The notes under the pieces: model-generated
What the model saw: only the letters and a program-made list of their open reading frames with translations
Database searches by the model: none
Told to the model about the DNA's origin: nothing
Program-made: the position numbers and the translations under genes
Assembly: GCF_030272615.1 (NCBI RefSeq)
Contig: NC_081407.1
Location: 269,359,870 to 269,423,869 of the forward strand
DNA length: 64,000 nucleotides
Reading direction: 5' to 3'
DNA from: Cryptomeria japonica
Lineage: Eukaryota; Streptophyta; Pinopsida; Cupressales; Cupressaceae
Part shown: positions 23,118-33,990 of the stretch, in pieces
Position numbering within the stretch: position 1 is the first letter of the stretch
Layout: the number at the start of each line of letters is the position of its first letter

Positions 23118-24103
23118 GGTGAACTCACAATGTTGGTTCCCACTTTTTGGTACATCTTGATTTTTGCTAAAATCGTAATTTTTTTAGAAAATATAATGAT
23201 TTAAGCTTTAAGAGGTCCCAATTAAAATAATTAATTGAAGAGAGTTAGATCAAAGGCTCTTAGATAAAAAATTATTGGATATAACCTCTCTACTTCTAAA
23301 TCATACTTGCAATTGAGTCTCCTTTGTATCTATCAGATGTTGATTAAAAACCAATTTTACATTAGCTTTTGAGGAGTCCAATGAATTCATATAGATTTTT
23401 TTTTTAAGTATTTAGTCCTTATTATAAGCTTTCCAGATAGTATAATTTTTAATATATTTAATTTAATTAATATATTTTTATTTTATTTCTTATGAATGTA
23501 GGTTTTTAACTGAACATAAACTTCTTTGTTCAATGCCTTGGGAAAAATAGTAAACTAATTCAAAAAAATTCTGAAAAATATCTATGCAATAGGTATTGAT
23601 GTCTTCTTTCCAACAAAAAAAAAATTTGAATCCTAATATATATAGAACAAGTTATGTGTTCAAATGTACACCTATATCTAAATTATAATTAATCGGACTT
23701 CAAAACTTAATAAAATGAAAAATATTCAACATATCACTATCAAACCAGTTGCATGCTCTTGGTATTGATGTTACAAACCAAAATACAAAAGAATTATTTT
23801 TTTATCATTTATAGAAAAAAATTTATCTGTTTCGGGATGCACATCACTCTTAAAAAATGTTGTTTGCTGTAAAAAAAATTTTTTGAGGGAGATGGAAAAA
23901 TCAATAAATTTTTATTCAAAAAAATTTAAAAAAAAACATATTTAGAATCTACAAACAAGATGGTACAAATCACTAGTTTACATCATCTTCTAATTATTAA
24001 CGGTTTAAAAGTTATAGGTGTTGGAAAGTGAAGGTTTTTTTCAAAATGTTCATCTAAGTGTCAAAGTTGGTCAAAAAGTGGGAACCAGTATTGTGAGTTC
24101 ACC
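23118..24103. mobile_element. 986-bp TIR element nested in element A pol
   Basis: The two ends are inverted copies of about 33 bp. Left 23118 reads GGTGAACTCACAAT then TTGGTTCCCACTTTTTG; right 24103 read on the minus strand differs at about 3 positions. Element A coding resumes on both sides (FPYNGQ to the right, DSNPFKYC to the left), which proves an insertion. The inside is AT-rich with no ORF, so it is non-autonomous and MITE-like. No exact target-site duplication was found; three-base flanks CAG and TAG on the coding strand are a weak candidate. Superfamily undetermined. Confidence 0.75.
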
Positions 24104-24750
24104 CTGCCCGTTGTAGGGAAATTTTAGGCACTGATGATATGTGGATGGAATAGCTTGTATGTCATGTATCCAAGGTCTTCCCAAGAGTATGTTGTATGAT
24201 AAGTCCAAGTCTAGACCTTGGCATGCTATGTCTTTCTGCAAAGGTCCCACTCTAATGGATAATATCACAATTCCTTTAGAGGAACGCTCTTCTTTATAAT
24301 ATGCTTTGATGGTAATCTTTTTCTGGGGATCAACTGCATCTTCTGAATAACCTAGAGCACAGACAAGACTCAATGAGCAAATATTTAAGCCAACTCCGCC
24401 ATCTATTAGGACACATTTAACATGTGTCTTGTGAATGAGGACTTCAATATGCAAGGGAGAGTTATGGGGATGTTGCAAGGATATGTCATCTTCTTCGGTA
24501 AATGATAAGTAGTGAGGGGTTGTGAGGTGTCTCACCATAATTTGGAATTGATCTATATCAAGATCTTTGGACACTGTTGTATCTACTAATGCTCTTTCTA
24601 GAATTTCTTTGTGTGCAAGTGAAAGATTTAAAAGATCTAAGATGGATATTTGTGCAGGTGTTTTTTGTAATTGATCCACTAGATTGTATTGTTTGGTAGT
24701 GGATGACATGTTTGTTGTCGGACCCGGCAAAACCACTTTGGCTTTGCTTC
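24104..24750 (-). pseudogene. Element A protease
   Basis: In frame with gag. The retropepsin motif is VLIDGGVGLNICSLSL, with the D-G-G form common in Tat elements, and the second block is LSYNILLGRPWIHDI. Upstream SILDLLNLSLAHKEIL is shared with element C (SILEILRISPTHKGIL). The open frame ends in the terminal inverted repeat of the inserted element at 24103. Confidence 0.82.
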
Positions 24751-24859
24751 ATGTGATAACATGAGTGGGTTCTTGATTTTGTTGCTCTTTAACCACGATC
24801 ACATTTACCACATTGTCATATGCATGAGCATATTTTACCTTTGCTTTACCTTTACCGTT

Positions 24860-26071
24860 CTATGCTATTGATGATTCACCCTTCTCATAGTTAGGAAGTG
24901 GATTTTCAAAAGCTTTGTGAGATTCATTTGTTGTATGTCCATCCACAATTATCACTCCATTATCAATCAAATCTTGGATGACATGTTTTAATCGTTGACA
25001 AGCATCTGTTTGGTGTCCTTTGTTTCGATGGAAATCACAATAATGGTTGTCATTCCACCAAGCAGCTTTTACCTTGGGTTCAAAGTTTCTTTCTTCTAGT
25101 AAAGTAATCAATTTTTTTTTGAGAAGCATTTTTAATGCGGATCCAAGGGGTTCACCAATGTTTGTAAATTGCCTTCGAAAGAAATTTTTGATAGTTGCTT
25201 TTTGGTGATTGTTGTTTTGTTGAGCCGTTGCTGAGTGATTGGATAAATTAAAGACCAGTTGTTTTGGTTTCACATTGTTTTTATCCACTATCCCATCATT
25301 GATGACATTACGATTTCTATTCCAAAACTTTGGCTTATCATTGTTGTTGTTGTTAGTGTTGTTAGGAGGATGACCTCCTTTGAATATTTTCAACTCACCC
25401 TTCTTTATCATGGCTTCCTCCATTTTAATTCCATTATCAATCATCTTTCCAAAACTTTGATGTCCTTTCATTTTAAGATGATAACTCATTTGATCATTTA
25501 GGTTGTCAATGAAAATGTCCATTTTTTCATACTCTGGCACTGTACGAGAATATCGTGAAGCTAACCATGTCCATCTCTGTAAAAATGTCATGAAAGGTTC
25601 TCCACTCTTTTGTTTGGCATTACATAGGTCTAGCATTGTTACTTCATGTTGTATGTTGTAAGAGTATTGTGAAACAAACTTATCCACCAATTCTGAGAAT
25701 GATCTGATTCTAGGTGGAAGTTTGGAGAACCATTCCATAGCTAGTCCAGTTAAGCTTTTTGGAAATAATCTCATCAAGTAGGTATCCTCATGTGCAAACT
25801 CCATACTCATTGTGCAAAATTCCCATATATGATCTTGGGGGTCAGTGCTTCCATCATATTTTTCATATCTGGGAGTTTTAAAACCTATAGGAAATGGTAT
25901 CATGTTTAGATTTTTGTCGAATGGATAAGGACAAATTTCTTGAAGTGAGTATCTTCTAACATTTCCTCTCTGCATATCTTGAATTTGTGTTTGTAGTGTT
26001 TGTATTTGTTGTGTGAGAATTGTGATAGGATTATCAACATGATTTGTTCTTGTATAATCATGATTTTGCAT
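24860..26071 (-). pseudogene. Element A gag (403 codons, nearly intact)
   Basis: A long open frame starts at a minus-strand ATG at 26071. A coiled-coil-like N-terminus (TQQIQTLQTQIQDMQ) is followed by the retrotransposon gag capsid block EICPYPFDKN, YEKYDGSTDPQDHIWEF, GLAMEWFSKLPP and FMTFLQRWTWLASRYS. An Asn-rich spacer follows, then a zinc knuckle CDFHRNKGHQTDAC (Cys-x2-His-x4-His-x4-Cys) typical of Tat gag proteins. A stop at 24860 separates it from protease in the same frame, so read-through would give Gag-Pro. It is the best preserved ORF of element A. Confidence 0.87.
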
Positions 26072-26261
26072 TCTAGGAGGATTTGATCTCTTCTTATACC
26101 ATCTCTACCCCTTCTTGTATCCTCATTGGATTGAACATTATTTAGAATTTCTATGTCATCCCTTTTGGGAATGTAAGTTTCCACATTGGCTCTGGTGTTA
26201 CTAGGAATTGACGTGTCATTAATTTTTAGACCAAAAATATCCTCATATTGTTCATTATTAA

Positions 26262-26274
26262 GGGGGGGGGGGGG
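26262..26274. repeat. Poly-G run of 13
   Basis: Thirteen consecutive G, C on the element's coding strand, in the leader of element A about 190 bp upstream of gag. A likely slippage or assembly-uncertain site. Confidence 0.9.
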
Positions 26275-27047
26275 TCACTTCTCTTTTGTGTCAATTTGTT
26301 CACATCAAATTCTTGGGGGAGTGTAGCGCCAGATATTGCTAACATTAGGAAATATTTTTATTTTTCTCCCTCCAATATTTTCTCCATAAATTTATCGAAT
26401 TGAGGATCTTTTTTGATGTCTCTGACATGTTGTTTTGTTATTTCCTCTTCAACTTATATTTCATCTTCGTGTTCCATGTTTCTATAATCTTCAGTTATTT
26501 CAAATGTTTCTAATTATGTTTCTGCAATCTTTTGTCTTTGAGCCCTGGTTAGAATGGGCATACACGTGTTTTGAATGTTTTGCGAGATTTAAATCTTTAG
26601 TAATGTGTCGCAATAAGTGATCAATTGTTGAGGAAAATGATCTTTTCAAGTATTTGTTTGTTGGCAAGTTTTTCTATCTTAGTTTTTGCAGTGAAAATTT
26701 TGTGATTTTTGATATGACCAAGCTCAATAAGAATGATATATCCTATAGTAAAGAAAGAGGTTATTCTGATTAGGCGTTGTAGTTTCATGATAAAGGATGA
26801 TAGATCCTAATGAGAAACTATGTTTGAACAATCAGTTTATCAAATAAAATGTGATGTTGCACTTTAAGGTGTTAGATCTTTAAACTTGTTTGAGGTGAAT
26901 ACTTGAGAACCTTTAGCATGCCTAGTCATGAATCTTTTTTGACAGAAGATAAACTAATTGAATGACCCAAGAAGATGACCTAGTCTCTATGTTTGACTGT
27001 CTGAGAAATGGGTTGTTTTTGTTTTCTAATTTTGGTGTAGTTTACAA

Positions 27048-27180
27048 AAAACGCTGACAAAATGACCAAGAACTCTGCTATACTAACTAGAAACACTGAC
27101 AAACTTACCATAAATGCTGCTATAATGACCAAAAATGCTGATAAACTTACGAGAAACACTGAGAAATAGACCAAACACCC
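27048..27180. repeat. 21-bp periodic array 1 (about 6 units)
   Basis: CTG recurs at exact 21-base steps: units such as CTGACAAAATGACCAAGAAC and CTGCTATAATGACCAAAAAT, each plus one base. The copies are diverged but the phase is strictly kept. Confidence 0.88.
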
Positions 27181-27379
27181 TATTCTGCAATGCAGTGACT
27201 CTAAAGTTCAAAATAATGATGTGTGTAATCAGCAAATTAAGTGTTTGAACTTAGGAGATTGCAATTTTGACCCAACTTTGTGATTTTTAGACTCAGAGAA
27301 CTGATATTTAGACCTAACAAGTACCAACTAGGAGAGCTAATGCTACAACATGAGCAATTTGACATTCAACTCAAACGAG

Positions 27380-27520
27380 TTGTTGATTAGACCAAGGGAG
27401 CTGACCTTTAGACCAAGACAACTATTGTTTAGACTAAGGACTGTGTTGTTTAGACCAGGAACTCTGCTGTTTAGACCAGGAACTTTGTTGTTTAGACTAG
27501 AAACTCTGATGTGCTCAACC
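27380..27520. repeat. 21-bp periodic array 2 (about 6 units)
   Basis: Units such as CTGCTGTTTAGACCAGGAAC plus T repeat in exact 21-base phase. The unit is recognisably the same family as array 1 (CTG...GACCA-GAACT) but shows a different subfamily consensus. Confidence 0.88.
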
Positions 27521-27569
27521 TTGGAGAGTTAATGTTGAAATATGAGAAAGTTTAAATTCATACCAAGAG

Positions 27570-27770
27570 GGCTGACGTTTGGACTTAAGGTGAGACTGCT
27601 TGGACCGTAGGTGCGATTGTTCGGACTGAAAGAGCTACTATTTGGACTAAAAGAGCTAATGTTTGGAATGTGAATGTGACTGTTTGGACTAAAAGTGCGA
27701 TTGTTTGGACCATAGGTGTGAGTGTTTGCACCACAAAGTTGTTGTTTGGACTGAAAGAGCTAATTTGTTG
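27570..27770. repeat. 21-bp periodic array 3 (about 9 units)
   Basis: Units such as GCGATTGTTTGGACCATAGG plus T and GCTACTATTTGGACTAAAAG plus A, in unbroken 21-base phase over about nine copies. Confidence 0.88.
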
Positions 27771-28864
27771 TGAAACTTGTGAATTTGACAATTAGAAGTT
27801 TGAGTTTGTAATTTTTGTTGTAGTTTAATGGATGAGATCTTGACTTGACTTACAAACATAGAGTTTAGATTGTATTTTTGTCCCAAAGGACACATAAAGT
27901 GTATGTTCAAGAAGCTTTAAAGAAAGCCCAAGTTTTCATGGGTTTTGAACAATGGAAAACACATCAATCAGTCTATCTAAGGAGATTGGCTTCATTATTA
28001 GTTCTTAGCCCACAACTTGGTACCCTGTTAGCTCACACAACCTTGTTACCCCCTAAAGGGCGCTCGTGTTTTTGCCTTTGTGAAAGCTAGTAGAGCCCCA
28101 TTATGAGCCTAGCAATAAGGTCTCAAAAGGGGAGTTTGCACATATGCTCAAGAGGGACATATGGTGAGTATCTTAAGGAGAGATTATTCCCCCTCCATGC
28201 ACTAAGAATTTAATAATGTTCGGAGGTAAACCAGGTAGCTTCTAATTTTAATTGGAATTAGTAAGGGATCCATTTGGTGCGTCTGGGTATAAACTCAATT
28301 AAGAGGTCTCCCAACCTTGAAAACCAAGGTTTGATATACCCAAAGGTATGGAGGAGAGCTATTCCCGATCACTGTCGTTGAATTGATTTTCATCAAATCA
28401 TGTCTTTATTTTATAGGGGTTGGAGTACTTGGCATTAGTTGTTCGCACTTGGGTCGTTCCCCTCTCACCGACCTTAATGCCTTTGGCCTTATAGGCTCCT
28501 TGGGAGGGAAGGCCCGCTAAAGATATGCACTATTGAAAGCAAAAGATGAGTCTAGATTTTTTATCACCTAAGAAAGGTGAGAGCATACTCACCTATCATC
28601 AAAACACATAAGACATGTTTGTTCATTTCCATTGTAATTAGTCTATGTGCCTAATTTAACAAAAATGAGTGCAAAATCCCGTGGCTACAAACAAAGTTAG
28701 TAGTTTATACTACATTATTTGATGGCGAAATGGTTTATGACTCCGGTCTTTCACAGCAAAATAAGTACCTACAAAACCAATAATCTGCAAATTAGGTTCG
28801 AGAAAATGACAATCCACAAGAAGAAATAAGGAATGCAACATACAATATTTGCAAAATCAATAAA

Positions 28865-29110
28865 ATACTAAAAACACCATCAAATTGACCAAGAACGCCA
28901 TCATATGTGCCAAGAATGCTGCCAAATGGACCCAAAATGCTACTCTGCACACTAGAAATGCTGCTCTGCACACCAAAAATGTTGTTCTGCACACCAAAAA
29001 CATTGTCAAATAGACTGGAAACACTGACAAATGTACCAAAAATGCCACAATACATACCAAAAATGCTCAAGTACAGACTGAAAGCACTAAAGTATAGAAA
29101 AATATCATTT
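28865..29110. repeat. 21-bp periodic array 4 (about 11 units)
   Basis: Units such as GCTGCTCTGCACACCAAAAA plus T and ACTGACAAATGTACCAAAAA plus T, again 21-base phased. It lies about 170 bp from the primer-binding site, the closest array to the 5' LTR. Confidence 0.88.
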
Positions 29111-29280
29111 GAGAAGTTGAGAAGTCTCCCAAAAATGTCATTTGAGGTGCTGGAACACTACAATAGAGCCAAGAATGCGATTTGGGAGCCCAAGATAGCT
29201 AATCTGCACTCTGAATGAGCTAATCAACCTATCAATGAAATTTCCTGCAAGCAAACTTGTTAAAGATCAAAGGGGCTAGA

Positions 29281-29297
29281 CCCCACGGTGGGCGCCA
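29281..29297 (-). promoter_or_regulatory. Element A primer-binding site
   Basis: On the minus strand TGGCGCCCACCGTGGGG starts seven bases after the 5' LTR. A TGG start and 17-18 bases matching a tRNA 3' end are expected here; the tRNA identity was not determined. Element C has the related TGGCACGCCTCGTGGGAC at its own site. Confidence 0.75.
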
Positions 29298-29304
29298 ATT
29301 AATG

Positions 29305-30342
29305 TGATGCTAAAAATATGGTATATAAGAAGGGCATACACATATAATGAGACAATAAAACATAAATGAAAAGCTTAATTGAAACTAGATTAAAATTTCA
29401 AACCATAAGCCTTCCTTGAAATGTCCCATTTTCCTCTATTCTTGAGGACCTTGAAGGTGTTGAATTGATTGACTCTCAGTGGAGTAATGACCTCCAAAGT
29501 GGAAAAGTTCAAGAGTTGAGTAGCTACTTGATCATGATTGATTATGCAAATGATATAAAATGCAACGCTATGATTAATCCAAAATGCTAATTACTAGATG
29601 ATTGAAATGAAAACTACCTATAGTAATGATGCTAAAGCTATGAATGCAAGGGATCCTTTTTTCTCCAAAATGGGGATATTTATAGGAATTCCAAGGCCAA
29701 AATTGAGGTGGTAGGAATCAACGGTCCAAATCTGATCTAAAGATATCATGGGCCAAGATTGAGGAAGTTGGAGATGAGGTTGGAGGAAGGGACACTTGTC
29801 ATCTTTGTGGTGACAAGTGTCAAGGAGCCTTGCTCATGAGAGGGCAAGTGTCCAAGGGAGGAGACATGGCAAAAGTGCCATGTGTCTCGAGGGGAGAATA
29901 TCCACACCATAGGAGGTTAGGATAAGGAGGTTAGGATGTACAAGATAGGATAGGGTTAGTTAAACCTAGGATTAGGTGGAATGGGTTAGGTTAGGGGATG
30001 GCTAGGTTAGGTGGTTAAAAGTCAGGAGCCATGTGCTCATTTGAATTTAGAAATTCAAATAATTGGAAAATGATAATTATCTCAACAAACTTGACTTTGT
30101 TAATTTTAATTAGGGATTAGAAGAATTGACTAATATGGGGGGACATTAATTAAATTAGAATAAATTAATCAAAGGGGGATATAAAATGAACTATGTAAAT
30201 AAATCATGTCGATTTATTTACTAGTAGATGAATAGAGAAATTAATCAAATTTCTTGTGAATTCAATTAATTGGGAAGGGGAATTAATCAAATAACTACGT
30301 ATTTAATTAACTATCTTCAGACCATTTTTAGGTGTATATGGG
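29305..30342 (-). repeat. Element A 5' LTR
   Basis: Matches the 3' LTR at 5113-6096. Its inner end on the plus strand is TGATGCTAAAAAT. The outer end is diverged (GGTGTATATGGG instead of GGTGTATGCA), so the boundary is uncertain by about 5 bp. A TATA-like box (TATAAATA, minus strand) at 29677-29684 is in the right place for the element's promoter. Confidence 0.82.
29677..29684 (-). promoter_or_regulatory. TATA-like box of element A 5' LTR
   Basis: TATAAATA on the minus strand, conserved in the 3' LTR copy at 5486-5493. Transcription would run towards gag. The call rests on sequence and position only. Confidence 0.5.
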
Positions 30343-30359
30343 TTCATTATCTTTGGTTT

Positions 30360-31051
30360 TCCATTAATTCAAAAAAATTCTTCTCTTATTCTCTCTCCCT
30401 CTCTTATTATCTCTCTCTCTCTCTCTCCATTGTCTAGGTTGTCACCTCTCTCCCACCCACCATTTCTCCTCCCTCTCCACCTCCTTGCCTATCCATCTGT
30501 GTCTCATTACAAAACTCTCTCTATCCCCTTCTATCTCACTCCTTCCTCTCTCCCCAACATAAGAGACTAATAAAGAGTGAGATACCTCTAAGAGGGGAGA
30601 TAGGTCAAAGACATAGATGGGGAAATAGAGGGGTGAGATAGATATAGGGGGATAGAGATAGGTTGTTAGTGACACAAACAAAGAGGAAAGGGGAGAAACC
30701 TAGAGAGGGAGGAGAGAGAGAAAGTAGGTGGAAGAGAGAGGTGATGACCTAGATAATAAATAGAGAGAATAAGAGAGGGAGCGAGTACAAGAGAGAGTGT
30801 GGAAGTGAGATAGATATGGGAGTAAGGATGGAGGGAGAGACCTAGATAGGGAAAAGAGAGAGAAGAGAGGGAGGGAGAGGGAAATAAAAAGAGAAGTACC
30901 AATAAAGGAATTAAACATCAACCCTATATCTACAACCCTATACCATAAACCTTGTATCCTACACCCTATTCCCTAAAACCTATACCCTTATACCCTAAAT
31001 AGTTTATATACACTAAACCTTGTACCATATATTTAGTAGAGGGAGAGGTAA
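30360..31051. repeat. GA/CT-rich satellite-like block, copy left of element B
   Basis: Pyrimidine-rich at 30360-30560 (CTCTCTCT runs), then purine-rich GAGAGAGG sequence to about 30900, then a telomere-like block. The phrases ACCTAGAGAGGGAG, GAGAGAGGTGATGACCTAG and GAGACCTAGATAG recur in the region right of element B, so both belong to one repeat family. Long open frames here are artefacts of base composition. Confidence 0.75.
30925..31015. repeat. Degenerate telomere-like block 1
   Basis: Loose array of ACCCTATA, ACCCTA and CCCTAAA words (CTACACCCTATTCCCTAAAA), related to the plant telomere unit CCCTAAA but irregular. It sits directly after a purine-rich block. Confidence 0.7.
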
Positions 31052-31859
31052 TGTTGCAGTCATGATAGGAGAGTCCTCAAGGATAACAGTCTGGATCGTG
31101 CAACAAGAGTTACACAAGAGAAACAACATAATCATGATGGAGCCAATGTGGATCAAAATTTATTATATCATGAAAATCAATTACAAATTGTTGGCAACAT
31201 GCAAGCTTACAAGATTCGGTACATAGACCTGATTACATACATTCTCAATTACAATATCTGGGCTCAAAGCAAGAATGAGAGCCATCTCCAAAACTCTTAA
31301 CCTTCAGATCTACCTTCTATGTTCTAAAAACTGATTTCTAAATGCTTAATTACATTGATTTATATGATCAAGAATTATCCGCATTCACCCAAGATAAAAT
31401 AAATCTCAATGACGAAGATGTAATGTGTAAAACAACAAGGTCAACCTCGGTCAAAGAGATCCCTTCAAAAAATCCATAGAATAAAGTGCGGAACAAAGGG
31501 ATGGCTAACCACATGCCAAGGAACATTGGAAATAATGAATTGAAGCTTCGCGAGCTATGGAAGTGGTCCACAAGATTCGCCAATAGCAAATAGGTCCAAG
31601 CAGTTTTGATGCTCCAAACCAGAAAATTGTATCAAATTACGAAACCGATAAATTGTTGGAAAAACATCCAAATATCTCATGGATTTAGGATAAGGTAGAT
31701 GAACATGTCCATGAAAAAAATCCATCTCCATAAGATCTAATTATCAAATTCAAGAAAACGCAAAAAGAAATACTAAAACTGCAAAACAGAAAGAAAAATA
31801 AAAAGAAAATGTTTTTGGTTGATGCAAGATTGCCTAGAACTAGGGATGCTCCTGCATCA
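31052..31859 (-). repeat. Element B 3' LTR (complete)
   Basis: Matches 36511-37217 over about 700 bases (shared AGGAGAGTCCTCAAGG, GTGCAACAAGAGTTAC and more). On the plus strand it starts TGTTGCAGT and ends CTCCTGCATCA. The ends resemble the nested chromovirus LTR (TGG...GCAGGAG and CATCA). Confidence 0.8.
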
Positions 31860-31899
31860 GACATCTAAGGTTGTTCAAAAAAAGTGAGTCCCTCACTTT

Positions 31900-32129
31900 G
31901 CTGGGGTCAAAGGATTCAAGCCAAGACAGTCTACCTCAGCCTGATAAATCCATGATGAATCTTCAACTTGTCTTCCTTTCCACTTCATAGGATACTCTTT
32001 GTATTGGTTGCTCCGAGTGCTATGCCCAATCCTACTATCTAAAATATCTTCAATCTAATCCAGTTACCTCTGGGGTATCTGCTTTTCCAAGTTTTCTACA
32101 TTGTCCTCATTGAATTTGGCCTCATGCTA
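31900..32129 (-). pseudogene. Element B chromodomain
   Basis: Minus-strand translation shows IEDILDSRIGHSTRSNQYKE, YPMKWKGRQVEDSSWI, the chromodomain core with its conserved Trp-Lys and Ser-Trp. It follows the integrase tail after in-frame stops. Confidence 0.75.
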
Positions 32130-33420
32130 CTAATGTAGATCGACAATATTGAATATAGGTGAAATACCCAAACTATGCGGCAACTCCACTTCATATGCAT
32201 TTTTGGAACTAAATTTCCTCAAGATCTTACAAGGTCCAAACTTCCTCATTTGTAACTTATTATAGGTTCCAACTAGAAATCTCTTATTTCTCAGATACAC
32301 CATCACTTCATTGCCAACTTCAGATTCCTTATGTCTCCTCTTCTCATATGATTTCTCCTTATACTTGATGTTCATGTCCTCCAGATGTTGTTTGACCCAA
32401 GTATGTACCATTTTCATATGATCTACAAATTATTCTACTTCTGCACTCCTTTTACCTATAGTACTAATGTCTCTTAATTCTGATATGCCTCTAGGGTGTG
32501 TTCCTGTAACAATCTCAAAAGATGTTCTTCTGATACTCCTATTCACTGAATTATTGTGGGCAAATTCTGCTTGTGCAAGAATCAAGTCCCAACTTTCGGT
32601 TTTCTCTCCAACTAAGCATCTTAACAAATTTCCCAAACTTTTTTTTCACTACCTTTGTCTATCCATCAGTTTATGGGTGAAAAGTATAATTGAACTTCAA
32701 ATTTGTCTTCATCTTCTTCCAAAGTGTCCACCAAAAATATCCAACAAACTTAGTGTCTCTATCTGAAACTATACTCTTAGGTAATCCATCTAACCTCACC
32801 ACTTCCTTGAAAAATAGGTCAGCAACATGCACTGCATCTATTGTCTTCTTACAAGGTATGAAATGTGTCATATTTGAGAATCTATCAACCACCAGACATA
32901 TAGAATAATTTATTATTTGTGTCTTAGGTAATCCAAGTATGAAATCCATGCTTATGGCCTCCCAAGATCTTTCAAAAATTGTCAAAGGCTTATACAATCC
33001 AACATTCTAACTACCAACTTTTGCAAGTTGACAAATTATGCAACTTTGCACAAATCTCCAGAGATCCTTATGAATCTGAGGCCAAAATTAATTCTCACTA
33101 ATCAATGCCACTATCTTGTCAACGCCAAAATGTCCAACTAATCCTCCACTATGTTTTTCCTTTATCAGACACTCCCTCATAGAACTCCTAAGTATACACA
33201 ATCGAACTCCTTTGAACAACATCTCATATTGAATGAAATAATCTAACCACTTAATTATGTCCACCATAAATGGTTCCTTACAAGCCTTCCAAGGTTCTAC
33301 AAAATCTAGGTTATCCTCAAAAAAGTTCTTCAATTCCTCATAACCCAATACTTCCACTCTCATCTCTATCAACATATTTCTCCTTCTAATCAATGCATCA
33401 ATAACTTTATTTGAATTCCC
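32130..33420 (-). pseudogene. Element B integrase
   Basis: Open pieces 33088-33420, 32671-32997, 32430-32636 and 32130-32417 cover one integrase. The finger has KEKHSGGLVGHFGVDK and CIICQLAK. The core has [11 protein letters not shown] (Asp) and [12 protein letters not shown] (Asp), but the position of the catalytic Glu reads Lys (TKVVKKKFG), and stops surround it. The C-terminus has KFGPCKILRKF and YEVELPHSLGISPIFN. At least one frame change separates the core from the C-terminal part. Confidence 0.85.
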
Positions 33421-33990
33421 ACTTGTATGCTTCAAAAAAAAGGTATAACTTTTTAAGAACTCCACCCATCTCATGTGACTCTGATTCAACTTACTCTGAC
33501 TATTCAAATATTGTAAAGCTTAATGATTAGTATACAACAGAAACTCCTTAGGCAACAAATACTGTCTCCACTTATTTAATGCTTGAACTTTGGCATAGAA
33601 CTCCTGATCATATACTCAATACCTCCTCCATGCATCATTCAACTTCTCACTGAAATAAACTACCGGTCTTCCATCTTGACTTAACACTGCTCCAATTGCA
33701 TTCCCGCTTGCATCATAATCCACTTGAAATATTTTACTGAAATCTGGTAAAGCCAACATAGGCTGCTCAGTCAACTTATTCTTCGACAAATCAAAGCTCC
33801 TATTTTCTCTAGTTATCCAATTGAAATCCTTTCTATCGCATGTCATTACTTCTATCATAGGGCTACAAATTGAATTGAAATTTCTAATAAACTTCCGATA
33901 GAAACTAGCCATTCCATGAAATGATCTTACCTCTCCATTTCTTTCTGGTGTGGGCCATTCAACAATTTCTCTTACCTTCTTAGCATCCAT
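33421..33990 (-). pseudogene. Element B RNase H and connection
   Basis: VRSFHGMASFYRKFIRNF opens the connection segment. Then follow FQVDYDASGNAIGAVLSQDG (Asp), YDQEFYAKVQAL (Glu, after a stop at 33616) and LLYTNH, where the usual catalytic Asp of T-D-H reads Asn. The frame continues to the integrase finger. Confidence 0.82.

Larger units (their letters stand above)
26072..29280 (-). other. Element A 5' leader
   Basis: About 3.2 kb between primer-binding site and gag. It holds four arrays of a 21-bp periodic sequence (listed separately), a 13-base poly-G at 26262-26274 and unique sequence at 27800-28860. No conserved domain was seen. Open frames over the arrays arise because a 21-bp period keeps frame and lacks stops; they are not evidence of a protein. 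Confidence 0.6.
5113..30342 (-). mobile_element. Element A: Tat-lineage Ty3/Gypsy LTR retrotransposon with two nested insertions
   Basis: About 25.2 kb between two matching LTRs (5113-6096 and 29305 to about 30342). Minus-strand order is 5' LTR, primer-binding site, leader, gag, protease, linker, RT, RNase H, second archaeal-type RNase H, integrase, antisense ORF with a plant mobile domain, polypurine tract, 3' LTR. The double RNase H and the antisense extra ORF between integrase and the 3' LTR are known hallmarks of the plant Tat clade. A possible 5-bp target duplication GGTTC lies at 5106-5110 and 30341-30345, but it fits the ends only if they are shifted by a few bases, so boundaries are good to about 5 bp. 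Without the nested chromovirus and TIR element it is about 16.4 kb. Stop codons and an RT deletion make it non-autonomous. Confidence 0.85.

Noticed and set aside
28792-29218. Heptad-like ORFs on both strands over the 21-bp arrays
   Set aside because: A 21-bp period keeps all frames open once one unit lacks stops. Both strands and several frames are open, so no single protein is supported.
30400-30430. CRISPR-like array
   Set aside because: Regular repeats here and elsewhere have no unique spacers of constant length, and the DNA is a plant nuclear sequence.
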